Source: Allobosea sp039673065 (GTDB taxonomy: Bacteria; Pseudomonadota; Alphaproteobacteria; Rhizobiales; Beijerinckiaceae). Taken from it: a stretch of DNA of 64,000 nt. Below are positions 17,615 to 26,077 of the stretch, piece after piece. Positions within the stretch are counted from its first letter, which is position 1, and every line of letters starts with the position of its first letter. The notes beneath the pieces are model-generated. The model made no database searches. It was not told the DNA's origin and saw only the letters and a program-made list of their open reading frames with translations. The stretch spans positions 124,001 to 188,000 of the forward strand of contig NZ_JBDJKW010000003.1 in the NCBI RefSeq assembly GCF_039673065.1, read 5' to 3'. A program made the translations under genes and the position numbers.

Positions 17615-18529
17615 GTGACCACGACGATCGGCTTCATCGGCCTGGGGATGATGGGTCTTCCCATGGTCGAGAACCTCGCGAACCGCGGCGAGGCGCAGGT
17701 CGTCGCCTTCGACCGCGACCCCAAGGCGCTGGAGCGCCTCGCGGCGCTGCCCGGCTACGGCACGACGCTGTCGCATTGCGGCCGCATCGAGGACCTCGCC
17801 GGCTGCGACGTGGTGATCACCATGCTGCCCAACAGCGCGATCACCTCGCGCGTCATCGCGGGCGAGCCGGGGGCACCCGGCCTGGCGCAGATCCTGCGCG
17901 CCGGCGCCACGGTGATCGACATGGGCTCCTCCGACCCGACCGAGACGCTGCGCCTGGCGCCGATCCTGGCCGAGGCCGGCATCGGCTTCGTCGACGCGCC
18001 GGTCTCGGGTGCCGTCGCCAAGGCGCGCACCGGCACGCTCGCGATCATGGCCGGCACCGACGAGGCAACCTGCGCCCGCATCGAGCCGATCCTGTCGCGC
18101 ATGGGCGCCACCCTGATCCGCACCGGCGCGGTCGGCTCGGCCCATGCGATGAAGGCGCTCAACAACTATGTCTATGCCGCGGGCCTCCTGGCCGTCTCGG
18201 AAGCGGTGCTGATCGCCGAGCGCATGCAGCTCGACCCGGCGATCTTCGCCGACGTGCTCAACGCCTCCAGCGGCCGTAACGTCGCCAGCGAGACCAAGCT
18301 GAAGCAGTTCATCATCCCGCGCGACTTCGCCGGCGGCTTCGCCATGGCGCTGCAGGCCAAGGACATCGCCACCGCGACCCGCCTGCAGGCGGTGACCGGG
18401 GTCGATGCGCCGCTGCTGGCGCTCTGCGACGGCTTCTGGAAGGAAGCGCTGGCGCAGGCCGAGCCCGGCGCCGACAATACCGCGATCTACCGCCATGTCG
18501 CCGCCCGCTCCGCGGGCGAGGCGGCCTGA
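17615..18529 (+). CDS. NAD(P)-dependent oxidoreductase, 3-hydroxyisobutyrate dehydrogenase family
   Basis: 304-residue beta-hydroxyacid dehydrogenase. The N-terminal Rossmann motif GFIGLGMMGLPM is followed by the substrate loop VDAPVSGAVAKARTGTLAIMAG and the catalytic lysine in HAMKALNNYVYAA. I choose GTG 17615 because GGAG (17604-17607) is seven bases upstream; ATG 17609 would leave only one base. The family oxidises 3-hydroxy acids (3-hydroxyisobutyrate, tartronate, related 2-methyl-3-hydroxy acids). Its place behind the importer suggests it acts on the imported compound after hydrolysis. Confidence 0.88.
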   Translation: MTTTIGFIGLGMMGLPMVENLANRGEAQVVAFDRDPKALERLAALPGYGTTLSHCGRIEDLAGCDVVITMLPNSAITSRVIAGEPGAPGLAQILRAGATVIDMGSSDPTETLRLAPILAEAGIGFVDAPVSGAVAKARTGTLAIMAGTDEATCARIEPILSRMGATLIRTGAVGSAHAMKALNNYVYAAGLLAVSEAVLIAERMQLDPAIFADVLNASSGRNVASETKLKQFIIPRDFAGGFAMALQAKDIATATRLQAVTGVDAPLLALCDGFWKEALAQAEPGADNTAIYRHVAARSAGEAA

Positions 18530-18565
18530 GCGGCGGACAACTGCCTAGAGCCCGAGGGAGGCCCC

Positions 18566-19147
18566 ATGTCGCTGATCCAGATCCGCAAGCGCAGCCTGGT
18601 CGTCGAGACGACCTATCACGAGGGCGGGCCTACCCCGGACAAACCGCTGAAGCTCGCCGCCGCCAGCGCCGTCATCGCCAACCCCTATGCCGGGCGCTAC
18701 GAGCCCGACCTGATGCCGTTCATGGCCGAGCTGCGCTCGCTTGGCACCCTGCTGGCGACCGAGCTGGTCGAGACGCTTGGCGGCAAGGAGAATATCGAGG
18801 TCTACAGCAAGGCCGCCATCGTCGGCCTCGACGGCGAGATGGAGCACGGCGCGGTCTGGCACGAGGCCGGCGGCTGGGCGATGCGCACCGTGCTGGGCGA
18901 GCCCAAGGCCATGGTGCCGGCCAACAAGGCGGTCGCGGTCGCCGGCTACCGCATGATGGTGCCGGTCCACTACATCCACGCCTCCTATGTCCGCAGCCAT
19001 TTCAACAGCATCGAGATCGGCATCCAGGACGCGCCCAAGCCGCGCGAGATCCTGTTCGCGCTGGTAATGGGCACCGGCGGGCGCGTGCATTCGCGCCTCG
19101 GCGGCCTGCTCAAGGAGAAGGTCAGCGTAGGCGACGGCCAGCGCTGA
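18566..19147 (+). CDS. AA_synth family protein (PF06684, former DUF1185)
   Basis: 193-residue protein of the family labelled 'amino acid synthesis', whose biochemical role is not established. Family blocks visible: RKRSLVVETTYHEGGP at the N-terminus, ANPYAGRYEPDLMPFM, GKAAIVG-like YSKAAIVGLDGEMEHGAVWHE, and GGRVHSRLGG near the C-terminus. Known structures of the family show a chorismate-mutase-like fold. GGGAGG precedes the ATG. It is the last gene of the import operon and is followed by a strong terminator. Such genes often sit with amidases and amino-acid-type importers, which suggests a catabolic rather than biosynthetic step; this is an inference. Confidence 0.85.
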   Translation: MSLIQIRKRSLVVETTYHEGGPTPDKPLKLAAASAVIANPYAGRYEPDLMPFMAELRSLGTLLATELVETLGGKENIEVYSKAAIVGLDGEMEHGAVWHEAGGWAMRTVLGEPKAMVPANKAVAVAGYRMMVPVHYIHASYVRSHFNSIEIGIQDAPKPREILFALVMGTGGRVHSRLGGLLKEKVSVGDGQR

Positions 19148-19177
19148 TCAGCGCTCCCGCCCCTGCGGCAAGATTGC

Positions 19178-19213
19178 AACGCCCGCCCCTATTCTCGGGG
19201 GCGGGCGTTTTTT
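19178..19213 (+). terminator. Strong intrinsic terminator after the import operon
   Basis: AACGCCCGCCCC (19178-19189) pairs perfectly with GGGGCGGGCGTT (19198-19209) around an 8-base loop, and six T follow (19208-19213). This is the clearest Rho-independent terminator in the window. It ends the operon whose last gene stops at 19147. Confidence 0.92.
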
Positions 19214-19362
19214 CATGCAACGCGACAGATCCGACCCGCCCCTTTGCTTAGCCGGCGGGCAGGCTGCCCAAAGGATCGCCTTGCCGATATCCGGGAGCCG
19301 CAGATCAATCATGGTGAAAGCGTGGCAGCGCCTGCCTCGTCTGTTCACTGTGGGAGATCGCA

Positions 19363-20280
19363 ATGGCCTTTCAGTATTTCCGGTCGGCGGGCGCTGCGGC
19401 GGCCCTGTCTCTCTGCGTCGCCGCCTCGGCCGCATCGGCCTCCGACCTGCCGAGCCGCAAGGGCGCGCCGCCGTCGGCACCCGTGCCGCCGAGCATCACC
19501 TGGTTCGACGTCGCCGTCAGCATCAAGGGCATGACGGACTATAATTTCCGCGGCATCTCGCAGACCGACCGCAAGCCGGCGGTGCAGGGCGGCGCCGAGC
19601 TGCAGATCTACGACAACCTGGTCTATCTCGGCGTCTATGCCTCGAATGTCGACCTGACCACGCGGCCCAATGCCGAGATCGACTTCTACGGCGGCATCCG
19701 GCCGAAATTCGGTCCCATCACCGTCGATCTCGGCGTCTGGCAGTATTACTATCCCGGCGAGAAGCAGTATATCGACCTGGCTGGCACCTATTGGACGCCG
19801 CGCAACACCGACTTCACCGAGGTCTACGGCAAGGTCAGCTACAATTACGAGGACAAGCTGACCCTCGGCGCCAACGTCTTCTATGCCTGGGACTGGCTCG
19901 GCACCGGCGCGCCCGGCACCTACGCCTCGCTGACCGCCAAGTACAACCTGCCCTTCCTCGAAGGCCTCTCGGTCTCGGGCGAGCTCGGCCATTACTGGCT
20001 TGGTACCACCAATCTGGCGATCTGGTCGAGCGTGCCGCCGGCGAACCTGCCGGACTACACCTACTGGAACGCCGGCCTGTCCTACACCTACAAGAACGTC
20101 ACCGCCGACCTGCGCTACCACGACACCGACCTGTCGAAGAACAAGTGCTTCGCACTGACGGCCGACCCGCGCGGCATCGTCTCGGGCACCGGCCGGTCGC
20201 GCTGGTGCGGCCCGGCCGTGGTCGCCACCCTGTCCTTCGACATCACGGCGAGCAGCACCGGCATCTTCGCGCCGAAATGA
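19363..20280 (+). CDS. TorF-family putative outer-membrane porin
   Basis: 305-residue outer-membrane beta-barrel protein of the family defined by TIGR02001. A signal peptide (AAALSLCVAASAASA) is followed by a Pro-rich linker and many amphipathic strands ending in aromatic residues. Typical blocks are KGMTDYNFRGISQTDRKPA near the start and YWNAGLSYTYKNVTADLRYH near the end. Expected role: diffusion pore, substrate unknown. ATG 19363 has GGGAG upstream. It is a single gene between two terminator-like hairpins. Confidence 0.87.
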   Translation: MAFQYFRSAGAAAALSLCVAASAASASDLPSRKGAPPSAPVPPSITWFDVAVSIKGMTDYNFRGISQTDRKPAVQGGAELQIYDNLVYLGVYASNVDLTTRPNAEIDFYGGIRPKFGPITVDLGVWQYYYPGEKQYIDLAGTYWTPRNTDFTEVYGKVSYNYEDKLTLGANVFYAWDWLGTGAPGTYASLTAKYNLPFLEGLSVSGELGHYWLGTTNLAIWSSVPPANLPDYTYWNAGLSYTYKNVTADLRYHDTDLSKNKCFALTADPRGIVSGTGRSRWCGPAVVATLSFDITASSTGIFAPK

Positions 20281-20289
20281 GGTTGACGG

Positions 20290-20309
20290 GCGCGGCCACC
20301 GGGCCGCGC
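20290..20309 (+). terminator. Hairpin between porin gene and TetR gene
   Basis: GCGCGGCC (20290-20297) pairs perfectly with GGCCGCGC (20302-20309) around ACCG. It lies between two convergent genes. No T-run follows directly, so it is a terminator candidate by position and stem only. Confidence 0.5.
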
Positions 20310-20340
20310 TCTCCGGCTTCCCTTTGACCTGCCTTGCGCC

Positions 20341-20991
20341 TCAGCCGGGCCCCATCAGGCCGCGGCCGAGCAGTTTCTCATAGGCGGTGATGACATGCTC
20401 CGGCACGGCGATCGCGCCGTCCGCGCCATAGGCGTAGCGGCGGCTGAGATAGCCGCGCGCGCCCATCAGCACATGCACCACCACCTCCAGCTCCTCGTCG
20501 CTGTAGTCCTCGACCTTGCCCGGCCCCCGCGCGCGCTTGAGCAGGCGGACATAGGCCGTCGAGATGTTGTCGAGATGGTGCTGGTAACCCTGCGGCGCGA
20601 AGATCTCGGCTTCGTTCAGGATGCGCAGGAACTCCGGCGTCTCGCGCAGGAAGTCGAAGAAGGCGCGGAAGCGGCCGACCTCCTTGGCGAGCTCGGGCGC
20701 GGCCGCATCGATGCGCTGCCGGATGAACTCGATCATCTCCTGGCCGATCGCCGGCAGCAGCTGGTCGAGCAGCTCCTGCCGGTTCTCGAAGTGATTGTAG
20801 AAGGTGCCCTGCGCCACGCCGGCGAGTTCGGTGATGCGCGCGACCGAGGCGTCGGCATAGCCGTAGCGACCGACCACGCGGGTCGCGGCCGCGAACAGCC
20901 GGCGCTTCACCTCGTCGTTCTTCTCGCTGCGCGTCAGCTTGCCTGCGCGTCGCCCGCTTGTCTTGCTGGCCTGTGCCGTCGACACCGTCAT
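20341..20991 (-). CDS. TetR/AcrR-family transcriptional regulator
   Basis: 216-residue TetR-type repressor. The N-terminal HTH is textbook: VARITELAGVAQGTFYNHFENRQELL. The C-terminal ligand domain is helical and has no close recognisable relative. ATG 20991 is used; a TTG two codons earlier is possible. It lies 118 bases downstream of the acyl-CoA synthetase gene on the same strand, so the two may be cotranscribed. A repeated operator-like dyad (22644-22671 and 29789-29816) suggests its targets. TetR regulators beside acyl-CoA pathways commonly bind an acyl-CoA; that is inference here. Confidence 0.9.
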   Translation of the reverse strand: MTVSTAQASKTSGRRAGKLTRSEKNDEVKRRLFAAATRVVGRYGYADASVARITELAGVAQGTFYNHFENRQELLDQLLPAIGQEMIEFIRQRIDAAAPELAKEVGRFRAFFDFLRETPEFLRILNEAEIFAPQGYQHHLDNISTAYVRLLKRARGPGKVEDYSDEELEVVVHVLMGARGYLSRRYAYGADGAIAVPEHVITAYEKLLGRGLMGPG

Positions 20992-21109
20992 CTCCAAGGA
21001 CGGGCCGTCCGGCCCGCCAGTCCTGCCGCCAGAATAGGCGAATCCGCCCGCAGCCTCCAGCCGCGCCGTCTCGTCGGATAGGTGGGGGCCGCCATCGTTC
21101 GCGGGCCCA

Positions 21110-22597
21110 TCAGCGCAGCTCCTCGCGCAGCACGCGCTTCAGGATCTTGCCGGAGGGATTGCGCGGCAGCGTCTCACGCAGCATCAGCGCGCGCGGCGCC
21201 TTGAAGGCGGCGAGCCGTGCACGGCAATGCGCGACCAGCTCGTCCAGTGTCAGCGCCGTGCCGGGCTCCAGCACCACGAAGGCGACCGGCCGCTCGCCCC
21301 AGCGCGGATCGGGGGCGCCGATCACCGCGACCTCCCGCACCTGCGGCAATTCGAAGACCACGCGCTCCACTTCCGAGGAGGCGATGTTCTCGCCGCCCGA
21401 GATGATCATGTCCTTCATCCGGTCGGTGAGAAACAGGAACCCCTCGGCGTCGAGATAGCCCATGTCGCCGCTGCGGAACCAGTCGCCGTGGAAGGCGGCC
21501 GCGGTCTTCACTGGGTCGTTCCAGTAGCCGCGGGTGATCTTGGGGCCGCGCAGGCAGATCTCGCCGGCCTCGCCCGCCGGCAGCGCCTGCCCCGCCTCGT
21601 CGCGGATCGAGATCTCGACATGGGCGAGCGCCCGGCCGACCGAGCCGATCTTTTCGAGCTCGCGCCCGGCCTCCATCAGCGTGTCGCCGCTGCAGGTCTC
21701 GGTCAGCCCGTAGGCGTCGATATAGCGCCCGTTCGGGAAGCTGGCCCCGAAGGCGCGGATGCGGGCCTCCGGCGTGCGCTCGCCGCCGCCGATCACCCAG
21801 CGCAGGCTCGACAGGTCGAGCCCGCAGCCCGGCGCCTCGGCGAGCACGCCGCTGGTCATCACCGGCGCCATCCAGGCGCAATCCAGCTGCTCGGCCGCGA
21901 TCGCCTCCAGCACCGCACGGGGCGTGTAGTCGCGGATGATGTGCAGCATGCCGCCCTGCCAGAGCACCGCCATGCCCGGCAGGTCGAAGGCGCCGACATG
22001 GTAGAGCGGGCCGACCACCAGCAGCCGGCTCTCCGCCGAGAGGCCGAGCGCCATCACATGGTCGCAGCACTTCCAGTAGAAATTCTCGTAGCTGTGCATC
22101 ACCCCCTTGGGCCGGTCGGTGGTGCCGGAGGTGTACATCAGGCGAAACAGATCCTGCGGCCGGCGCGGCACCGCTTCCGCCGGCACAGCCCCTGCAGCCA
22201 GCCGCGTGCTGTCGGCACGCGCCGCGACGTCGACCAGCACCACCGGACAGGGCGTCCCGGCCGCCGAAGCCAGCTCCTCGTCGGCGACCAGCAGCTTCGC
22301 CCCGGCATCGCCGCAAATATAGCCGACCTCGTCGGCCGACAGCCGGAAATTGATCGGCAGGAACACCCCGCCGACATGGCCGACAGCGATGGCGATCTCG
22401 ACGAAGGCGGCGCTGTTCTTCATCAGCACGGCGACGACGTCCCCCTCGCCGATGCCGCGCCCGCGCAGCCAGCCCGCGGTCAGCGCCACGCGCCCCGCCA
22501 GGGCCGCGTAGCCGATGCGGTGGCCCTCATAGGAGAGCGCCACGCGCTCCGGCGTGCGTGCCGCGTGGAAGCCGATGAAGCGCGAGAGATTGATCAT
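21110..22597 (-). CDS. Acyl-CoA synthetase (AMP-forming, ANL superfamily)
   Basis: 495-residue adenylate-forming ligase that would activate a carboxylic acid with ATP and CoA. The P-loop reads YTSGTTDRPKGVMHS at about residues 155-169 (Asp where Gly is commoner), the A5 region is IDAYGLTETCSGD, the hinge is GDMGYLDAEGFLFLTDRMKDMI, and the C-terminal catalytic lysine lies in NPSGKILKRVLR. ATG 22597 has GGGGA upstream; the frame extends nine codons further without homology. It is divergent from the Liv-type importer at 22798, and the operator-like dyad lies between them. Substrate unknown. Confidence 0.9.
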   Translation of the reverse strand: MINLSRFIGFHAARTPERVALSYEGHRIGYAALAGRVALTAGWLRGRGIGEGDVVAVLMKNSAAFVEIAIAVGHVGGVFLPINFRLSADEVGYICGDAGAKLLVADEELASAAGTPCPVVLVDVAARADSTRLAAGAVPAEAVPRRPQDLFRLMYTSGTTDRPKGVMHSYENFYWKCCDHVMALGLSAESRLLVVGPLYHVGAFDLPGMAVLWQGGMLHIIRDYTPRAVLEAIAAEQLDCAWMAPVMTSGVLAEAPGCGLDLSSLRWVIGGGERTPEARIRAFGASFPNGRYIDAYGLTETCSGDTLMEAGRELEKIGSVGRALAHVEISIRDEAGQALPAGEAGEICLRGPKITRGYWNDPVKTAAAFHGDWFRSGDMGYLDAEGFLFLTDRMKDMIISGGENIASSEVERVVFELPQVREVAVIGAPDPRWGERPVAFVVLEPGTALTLDELVAHCRARLAAFKAPRALMLRETLPRNPSGKILKRVLREELR

Positions 22598-22643
22598 TCC
22601 GTCCCCGTCGCAGGCGCCGCCCATGGCCGGGCGATCTCGTTTT

Positions 22644-22671
22644 CTGATTTATGACTCGTAATTCATATTTT
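22644..22671. promoter_or_regulatory. Operator-like dyad, copy 1 (TetR site candidate)
   Basis: Read on the minus strand this matches copy 2 (29789-29816) at 24 of 26 consecutive positions (22646-22671). The dyad plan is ATGA-N2-TATGA-G-TCATA-N2-TCAT, with two departures here. It lies between the divergent acyl-CoA synthetase and importer genes, 47 bases from the former's start. Confidence 0.7.
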
Positions 22672-22673
22672 GC

Positions 22674-22702
22674 TTGACGTCACCTGGTTCCGCCTCGACT
22701 AT
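22674..22702 (+). promoter_or_regulatory. Candidate promoter of the importer operon
   Basis: TTGACG (22674-22679), a 17-base spacer, then GACTAT (22697-22702). The -35 box abuts the dyad at 22644-22671, so repressor binding there would block RNA polymerase. Transcription would start about 90 bases before the binding-protein ATG. Confidence 0.4.
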
Positions 22703-22797
22703 CCAGCCCGAAACCGCAGGCGGGCAAGGCCGTCGCGCGGTCTGCACGCCCGCCGGACCACGGCAGATAAGGGCGGCAGGAAGCCAGGGAGGAACGC

Positions 22798-24069
22798 ATG
22801 TCCAAGACCGAATCCGGGCCGGACAGGGCCGGCATCGACCGCCGCAGCTTCATCGCCATCACGGCCGGCGCCGCCGGCACGGTCGCCGCGCCCTGGGTCG
22901 CACGCGCCCAGGCCAAGACCATCAAGGTCGCGATGCCGACCATCCTCTCGGGCCGAGTCGCGCAGCTCGGCACCTCCTCGCGCAACGCCGCGCTGATGGA
23001 GGTCGAGAAGATTAACGCCGCCGGCGGCCTCGCAGGCCGGACGATCGAGCTGGTCATCCGCGACACCAAGGGCCAGCCGCAGGAGGCCGCCCGCGTCGCC
23101 CGCGAGCTGATCAACACCGATGGCTGCGAACTGATGATCGACGCGGAGGCCTCGACCGGCGCCTTCGCCGTGCACGAGGTCGCCCGCGATCTCGGCGTGC
23201 TCTGCGTCCACACCAATTCCGAGACGTCCTCGCTCACCGCCGATCCGAAGCTGCGCCTCCCCAACGCCTTCCGCTGCTGCCGCCAGGGCATCCACGACTC
23301 CGTGGCCGGCGGCACCTATGCGGCCGAGATCGTCAAGGCCAAGAACCTGACACGCTGGGCGACCTGCTCGCCGGACTACGCCTACGGCCGCGACACCACG
23401 GCCGAGTTCGTGATGTACCTGAAGCGCTTCGCCCCCAATGTCGAGGTCATCAGCGAGGCCTGGCCGAAGATCTTCCAGGCCGACTACACCGAGGCGGTGA
23501 CGAAGCTGCTGCAGGCCAAGCCGCAGGCGCTCTATTCCTGCCTCTGGGGCGGCGACCTGACCTCCTTCATCGACCAGGCCGCGATCTACGCGCTGTTCAG
23601 CCAGATGCAGTTCTTCGCGGTCAACATGGCCGACTACACCGCGCTGACCGCGGTGAAAAACCTGCCGCCCGGCATCCATTCCGGCAACCGCTACATCAAG
23701 ACCTTCCCGAACACGCCGCAGAACGCCGGCTGGGGCGACGCCTACAAGGCCAAATACGGCGAGTATCCGACCAACTGGTCCTGGCAGAACGCGCTGGCGA
23801 TCAACTTCCTCGCCGCCGCCGCCAGGAAGGCCGATTCCGCCGACGGCAAGAAGATCGCCGAGGCGCTGCGCGGCCTGACCATCGACTCGCCCTTCGGCGC
23901 CGACGGCAAGGTCACCATGCGCGCCGAGGATTCCACCCTGGTCGGCTATGCGGTCGGCTGGGGCACCACCATCCCGAAGGAGCCCTATGTGCCCGACATG
24001 AAGAGCGTGCCCTGGGAGCGCATCTTCGAGCTCGAGGCCGAGTGGAAGAAGAGCAAGGGCTACGCCTGA
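22798..24069 (+). CDS. Liv-type ABC transporter substrate-binding protein (Tat signal)
   Basis: 423-residue periplasmic binding protein. The signal is of twin-arginine type (DRRSFIAITAG, R15-R16), with cleavage likely after ARA near residue 37, so it is exported folded. The mature part is Peripla_BP_6-like: TIKVAMPTILSGRVAQLGTSS, NAAGGLAGRTIELVIRDTKG, CSPDYAYGRDTTAEF. A GGGAGGAA-like SD precedes ATG 22798. It opens an operon of seven closely spaced genes running to 29709, and copy 1 of the operator-like dyad lies 127 bases upstream. Ligand unknown. Confidence 0.9.
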   Translation: MSKTESGPDRAGIDRRSFIAITAGAAGTVAAPWVARAQAKTIKVAMPTILSGRVAQLGTSSRNAALMEVEKINAAGGLAGRTIELVIRDTKGQPQEAARVARELINTDGCELMIDAEASTGAFAVHEVARDLGVLCVHTNSETSSLTADPKLRLPNAFRCCRQGIHDSVAGGTYAAEIVKAKNLTRWATCSPDYAYGRDTTAEFVMYLKRFAPNVEVISEAWPKIFQADYTEAVTKLLQAKPQALYSCLWGGDLTSFIDQAAIYALFSQMQFFAVNMADYTALTAVKNLPPGIHSGNRYIKTFPNTPQNAGWGDAYKAKYGEYPTNWSWQNALAINFLAAAARKADSADGKKIAEALRGLTIDSPFGADGKVTMRAEDSTLVGYAVGWGTTIPKEPYVPDMKSVPWERIFELEAEWKKSKGYA

Positions 24070-24180
24070 CGCCGCCCCGGCGGGTGGCCGCGCCGGCGCG
24101 CCTGCGCCAGCGGCCGCCCGCCGACGACGCCCCTATGACGGATGGCCGCTGCTGCCGTCCCCCGCGCCGGCGAGACTGCC

Positions 24181-25083
24181 ATGGACCTCAACGCCCTGAC
24201 CGATTGCTTGGTCGCCCCGTCATGCCTGGTCACCCAGGTGACCAGCGGCTTCATCATCGGGATGCTGCTCTTCCTCGTCGCGGTCGGGCTCACGCTGATC
24301 TTCGGCGTGATGAAGATCGTGAACTTCACCCACGGCGCCTTCTACATGCTGGGCGCCTATTTCGCGATGACGGCGTTCCAGCTGACGCAGAGCTATGTGC
24401 TCGCCCTCCTGGCCGCCGGCCTCGGCGCCGGCCTGATCGGAGTCGTGGTCGAGCGCGGCTTCATGCAGCGCATCTACGGCGCCAACGTGCTGATGCAGCT
24501 CCTGGTCTGCTACGCGCTGGTGCTGATCATGGACGATCTGGTGCGCATCGTCTGGGGGCCGGAATTCAAGTCGATGGGCATGCCCGACGCCTTCCGGGTG
24601 CCGCCCTTCTTCGTGCTCGGCGGCGTGGTGCCGCCCTTCTACCTCTTCCTCATCGCCATGGCGCTGTTGATCGCGATCCTGCTCGGGCTGGCACTGGCAC
24701 GCTCGCGCTTCGGCAAGACCATTCGCGCCGCCGCGCACAACCCGGCCATGGTCTCGGTGCTCGGCATCAACACAGGCCTGATCTTCACCTGCGTCTTCGC
24801 GCTGGGCTGCCTGCTCGCCGGGCTCGCCGGCGGGCTCGCCGCCCCGGTGCGCTCGCTGACGCCGGGCATGGGCTTCTCGATCCTGATCGAGTCCTTCATC
24901 GTCACCGTGATCGGCGGCATGGGCTCGATCGCCGGCGCGCTGGTCGGCGCGATCCTGCTCGGCCTGATCCGCACCTTCGGCGCGCTCGGCTTCCCGCTTT
25001 TCACCGAGGCGCTGATGTACCTGGCCATGGGCGTCGTGCTGATCGTGAAGCCGACCGGCCTGTTCGGGCGGGAGGGTGCCTGA
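24181..25083 (+). CDS. Liv-type ABC transporter permease (LivH-like)
   Basis: 300-residue hydrophobic permease. LivH landmarks: LVAVGLTLIFGVMKIVNFTHGAF near residue 45, the coupling loop FGKTIRAAAHNPAMVSVLGI, and VTVIGGMGSIAGALVGAI near the C-terminus. I start at ATG 24181 (MDLNALTDC); the frame is open for 13 codons upstream. It follows the binding-protein gene after 111 bases and is followed by the LivM-like gene one base after its stop. Confidence 0.9.
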   Translation: MDLNALTDCLVAPSCLVTQVTSGFIIGMLLFLVAVGLTLIFGVMKIVNFTHGAFYMLGAYFAMTAFQLTQSYVLALLAAGLGAGLIGVVVERGFMQRIYGANVLMQLLVCYALVLIMDDLVRIVWGPEFKSMGMPDAFRVPPFFVLGGVVPPFYLFLIAMALLIAILLGLALARSRFGKTIRAAAHNPAMVSVLGINTGLIFTCVFALGCLLAGLAGGLAAPVRSLTPGMGFSILIESFIVTVIGGMGSIAGALVGAILLGLIRTFGALGFPLFTEALMYLAMGVVLIVKPTGLFGREGA

Positions 25084-25084
25084 G

Positions 25085-26077
25085 ATGAACCGCCCCTCCC
25101 CCGCCCGCGACGTCGCCTTCGCCGCCATCGGCTTCGCCGTGCTCGCCGCGCTGCCGCTGCTCGTGACCAGCAGCGCCATGGTCGACTTCGTCATCCGCTG
25201 CGCCGCGCTCGGCCTGTTCGCCACCTCGCTCAACCTGCTCGTCGGCTATGGCGGCATGGTCTCCTTCGGCCACGGGCTGTTCTTCGGCCTCGGCGCCTAT
25301 TCCTTCGGCATCGTCATGCAGCGCACCGGCATGCCGATCCCGCTCGCCATGCTGGCCGGACTCGCGCTCTCGGCGGCGGTCGGCCTCGTGGTCGGCGCGA
25401 TCTGCGTCCGGCTGAAGGAGATCTACTTCGCCTTCGTCACCCTGGCCTTCCAGATGCTGGTGCACAGCATGATCATCGCCTGGGTGCCGGTCACCGGCGG
25501 CGACCAGGGCCTGCGCGGCGGCATCCCGCGCCCGCCCTTCCTCGGCATCGACCTCAGCGACCAGCGCCAACTCTACTGGTTCAGCGCCGCCGTGCTGGCG
25601 CTCGGCCTGCTGGCGCTGCGCCACATCGTCTCCTCGCCCTTCGGCTATTCGCTGCGGCTGGTGCGCGACAATCCGGTGCGCGCCGGCTTCCTCGGCATCG
25701 ACGTCTACCGCACGCGGCTGCTCGCCTTCGTGCTGGCCGGCGTCTTCGCCAGCCTGGGCGGCATGATCATGAGCCTGTTCGTCTCGGGCGCCTATCCGGA
25801 GTTCGCCTTCTGGACCATGTCGGGCGAGGCCGTGTTCATCGTCATGCTCGGCGGCACGGCGAGCTTCCTCGGCCCGATGGTCGGCACCGTGCTGCTGCTG
25901 CTGCTGAACGACTTCGTCACCCGCGTGGCGGAGCATCACGGGCTGGTGCTCGGCCTCGTCATCCTCGGCTTCGCGCTGGGCTTGCGCAAAGGCCTGCTCG
26001 ACTTCCTGATGGACTGGCTCGCCGCCCGGCGGCAACCCCGCGCCGCCGCGCCGGCGCCGACGGAAAGGACACGGTGA
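25085..26077 (+). CDS. Liv-type ABC transporter permease (LivM-like)
   Basis: 330-residue permease, partner of the preceding gene. Motifs: TSLNLLVGYGGMVSFGHGLFFGLGAY, the KEIYFAFVTLAFQMLVHS block, and coupling region LRLVRDNPVRAGFLGI. ATG 25085 stands one base after the LivH-like stop. Its own stop overlaps the SDR start (TGATG), so translation of the two should be coupled. Confidence 0.9.
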   Translation: MNRPSPARDVAFAAIGFAVLAALPLLVTSSAMVDFVIRCAALGLFATSLNLLVGYGGMVSFGHGLFFGLGAYSFGIVMQRTGMPIPLAMLAGLALSAAVGLVVGAICVRLKEIYFAFVTLAFQMLVHSMIIAWVPVTGGDQGLRGGIPRPPFLGIDLSDQRQLYWFSAAVLALGLLALRHIVSSPFGYSLRLVRDNPVRAGFLGIDVYRTRLLAFVLAGVFASLGGMIMSLFVSGAYPEFAFWTMSGEAVFIVMLGGTASFLGPMVGTVLLLLLNDFVTRVAEHHGLVLGLVILGFALGLRKGLLDFLMDWLAARRQPRAAAPAPTERTR

